From positions 56,653 through 88,312 of the forward strand of contig PMJK01000103.1 in the NCBI GenBank assembly GCA_003158505.1: DNA of 31,660 nucleotides, written 5' to 3'. A program made the translations under genes and the position numbers. The notes beneath the pieces are model-generated. The model saw nothing but the letters and a program-made list of their open reading frames with translations, was not told the DNA's origin and did no database searches. This DNA comes from Holophagaceae bacterium (GTDB lineage Bacteria; Acidobacteriota; Holophagae; Holophagales; Holophagaceae). How positions within the stretch are numbered: the first letter of the stretch is position 1; every line of letters starts with the position of its first letter. Shown here piece after piece: positions 31,312 through 31,660 of this stretch.

Positions 31312-31545
31312 ATGCTCGCACCCCTCTTTGCTCTCACTCTCTTGGCGGCGCCAGCCGCCAAGCCCACGCCAGCCACGAACACGGCCTGCCCCGTCCTGGG
31401 CGGCAAGGTGACCGAATCCTCGAAGACGGTGATAGTCCGGGGTCGGGAATACCGCCTCTGCTGCGCTGGCTGCGATGCCAGCCTACTGAAGGACCCAGGC
31501 AAGTATTTGCAGAAGGATGGCACGCCGAAGAACGCCAAGAAGTAG
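31312..31545 (+). CDS. Small exported YHS/TRASH-like Cys protein, 77 aa
   Basis: This small periplasmic protein is likely to bind metal. Residues 1-15 are a signal peptide (LAPLFALTLLAAPAA). The mature part has Cys26 in NTACPVLGGKV and Cys50-Cys51-x-x-Cys54 in YRLCCAGCDASLLKDPGKYL. This is the layout of YHS/TRASH-type zinc-ribbon-like domains, where CP-V-x-G is followed about 25 residues later by a C-C-x-x-C and a 'P-x-K-Y' end. AAGGAG lies 6 nt upstream of the ATG. The gene is 30 bp downstream of the pump gene and upstream of the terminator, so it closes the efflux operon. A role as periplasmic copper carrier or sensor is inference. Confidence 0.8.
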   Translation: MLAPLFALTLLAAPAAKPTPATNTACPVLGGKVTESSKTVIVRGREYRLCCAGCDASLLKDPGKYLQKDGTPKNAKK

Positions 31546-31575
31546 GTCCCTTCGCGCAGGCATTCCACCTGAACG

Positions 31576-31623
31576 CCAAGCCCCATGCCCGGGTGAACCA
31601 GCCCGGGTGTGGGGCTTGGTTTA
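31576..31623 (+). terminator. Rho-independent terminator of the metal-efflux operon
   Basis: CCAAGCCCCA (31576-31585) pairs perfectly with TGGGGCTTGG (31610-31619). Inside, CCCGGG (31588-31593) pairs with CCCGGG (31602-31607), giving a 16-bp stem with a small internal TG/TG mismatch and an 8-nt loop. TTTAT follows. It is 30 bp after the last gene of the operon. Confidence 0.8.
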
Positions 31624-31631
31624 TCTTGGGA

Positions 31632-31660
31632 ATGAAACAAATGATCAGACGACTGAATGG
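31632..31660 (+). CDS. Possible start of a further gene at the right edge
   Basis: ATG 31632 opens a frame (MKQMIRRLN) that runs off the right edge; ATG 31641 is in frame with it. It follows the terminator directly. No clear ribosome site is visible, and nine codons are too few to judge. Confidence 0.2.

Overview
The window is GC-rich, gene-dense bacterial chromosome. It looks like an Acidobacteriota, most likely of the Holophaga/Geothrix type. The reasons are a TonB-dependent receptor with an N-terminal carboxypeptidase-regulatory-like domain, a tandem set of S46 dipeptidyl peptidases, many outer-membrane proteins, and the general codon style. This placement is inference from gene content, not from a marker gene. 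No rRNA, tRNA, CRISPR array or transposase was seen.

Layout: (1) 1-3740, minus strand: a MacA-like adaptor followed by two MacB/FtsX-type permeases that lack a fused ATPase; the second runs off the left edge. (2) 3741-3890: a divergent promoter region with a perfect 9-1-9 Fur-superfamily-like box. (3) 3891-9563, plus strand: a metal-uptake locus made of an outer-membrane porin-like protein, a ZnuA/TroA-type binding protein, an ABC-3 permease and a TonB-dependent receptor, with no ATPase gene in the window. (4) 9613-11010: a ferritin, convergent with an outer-membrane beta-barrel protein. (5) 11198-17906: three tandem S46 serine dipeptidyl peptidases followed 4 bp later by a DNPH1/Rcl-like nucleotide N-glycosidase. 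(6) 17914-19288: a 3' remnant of an aldo/keto reductase gene, then a roughly 1.14-kb segment bounded by 41-bp inverted repeats (37/41 identical) that holds one orphan secreted-protein gene. (7) 19259-21375, minus strand: a nitrilase-superfamily amidohydrolase and an MFS exporter. (8) 21724-24155: a DctA dicarboxylate symporter, convergent with an FAD-dependent oxidoreductase, with a terminator hairpin between them. (9) 24230-24590: noncoding DNA packed with perfect and near-perfect palindromes. (10) 24627-31545: a copper/silver-type efflux operon (small Cys-rich secreted protein, CusC-, CusB- and CusA-like proteins, small YHS-like Cys protein) ending in a strong terminator.

Functional theme: envelope transport and metal homeostasis. 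The left half imports and stores metal ions (metal ABC/TonB system, ferritin) and the right half exports heavy metal (CusCBA-like with two small Cys-containing proteins). Between them are peptide catabolism (S46 peptidases releasing dipeptides), nucleotide salvage or sanitation, and dicarboxylate uptake. The least explained parts are the inverted-repeat-bounded cassette at 18148-19288, the palindrome cluster at 24232-24588, and the third S46 peptidase, which has Ser where family members usually have Gly or Arg at the specificity position.
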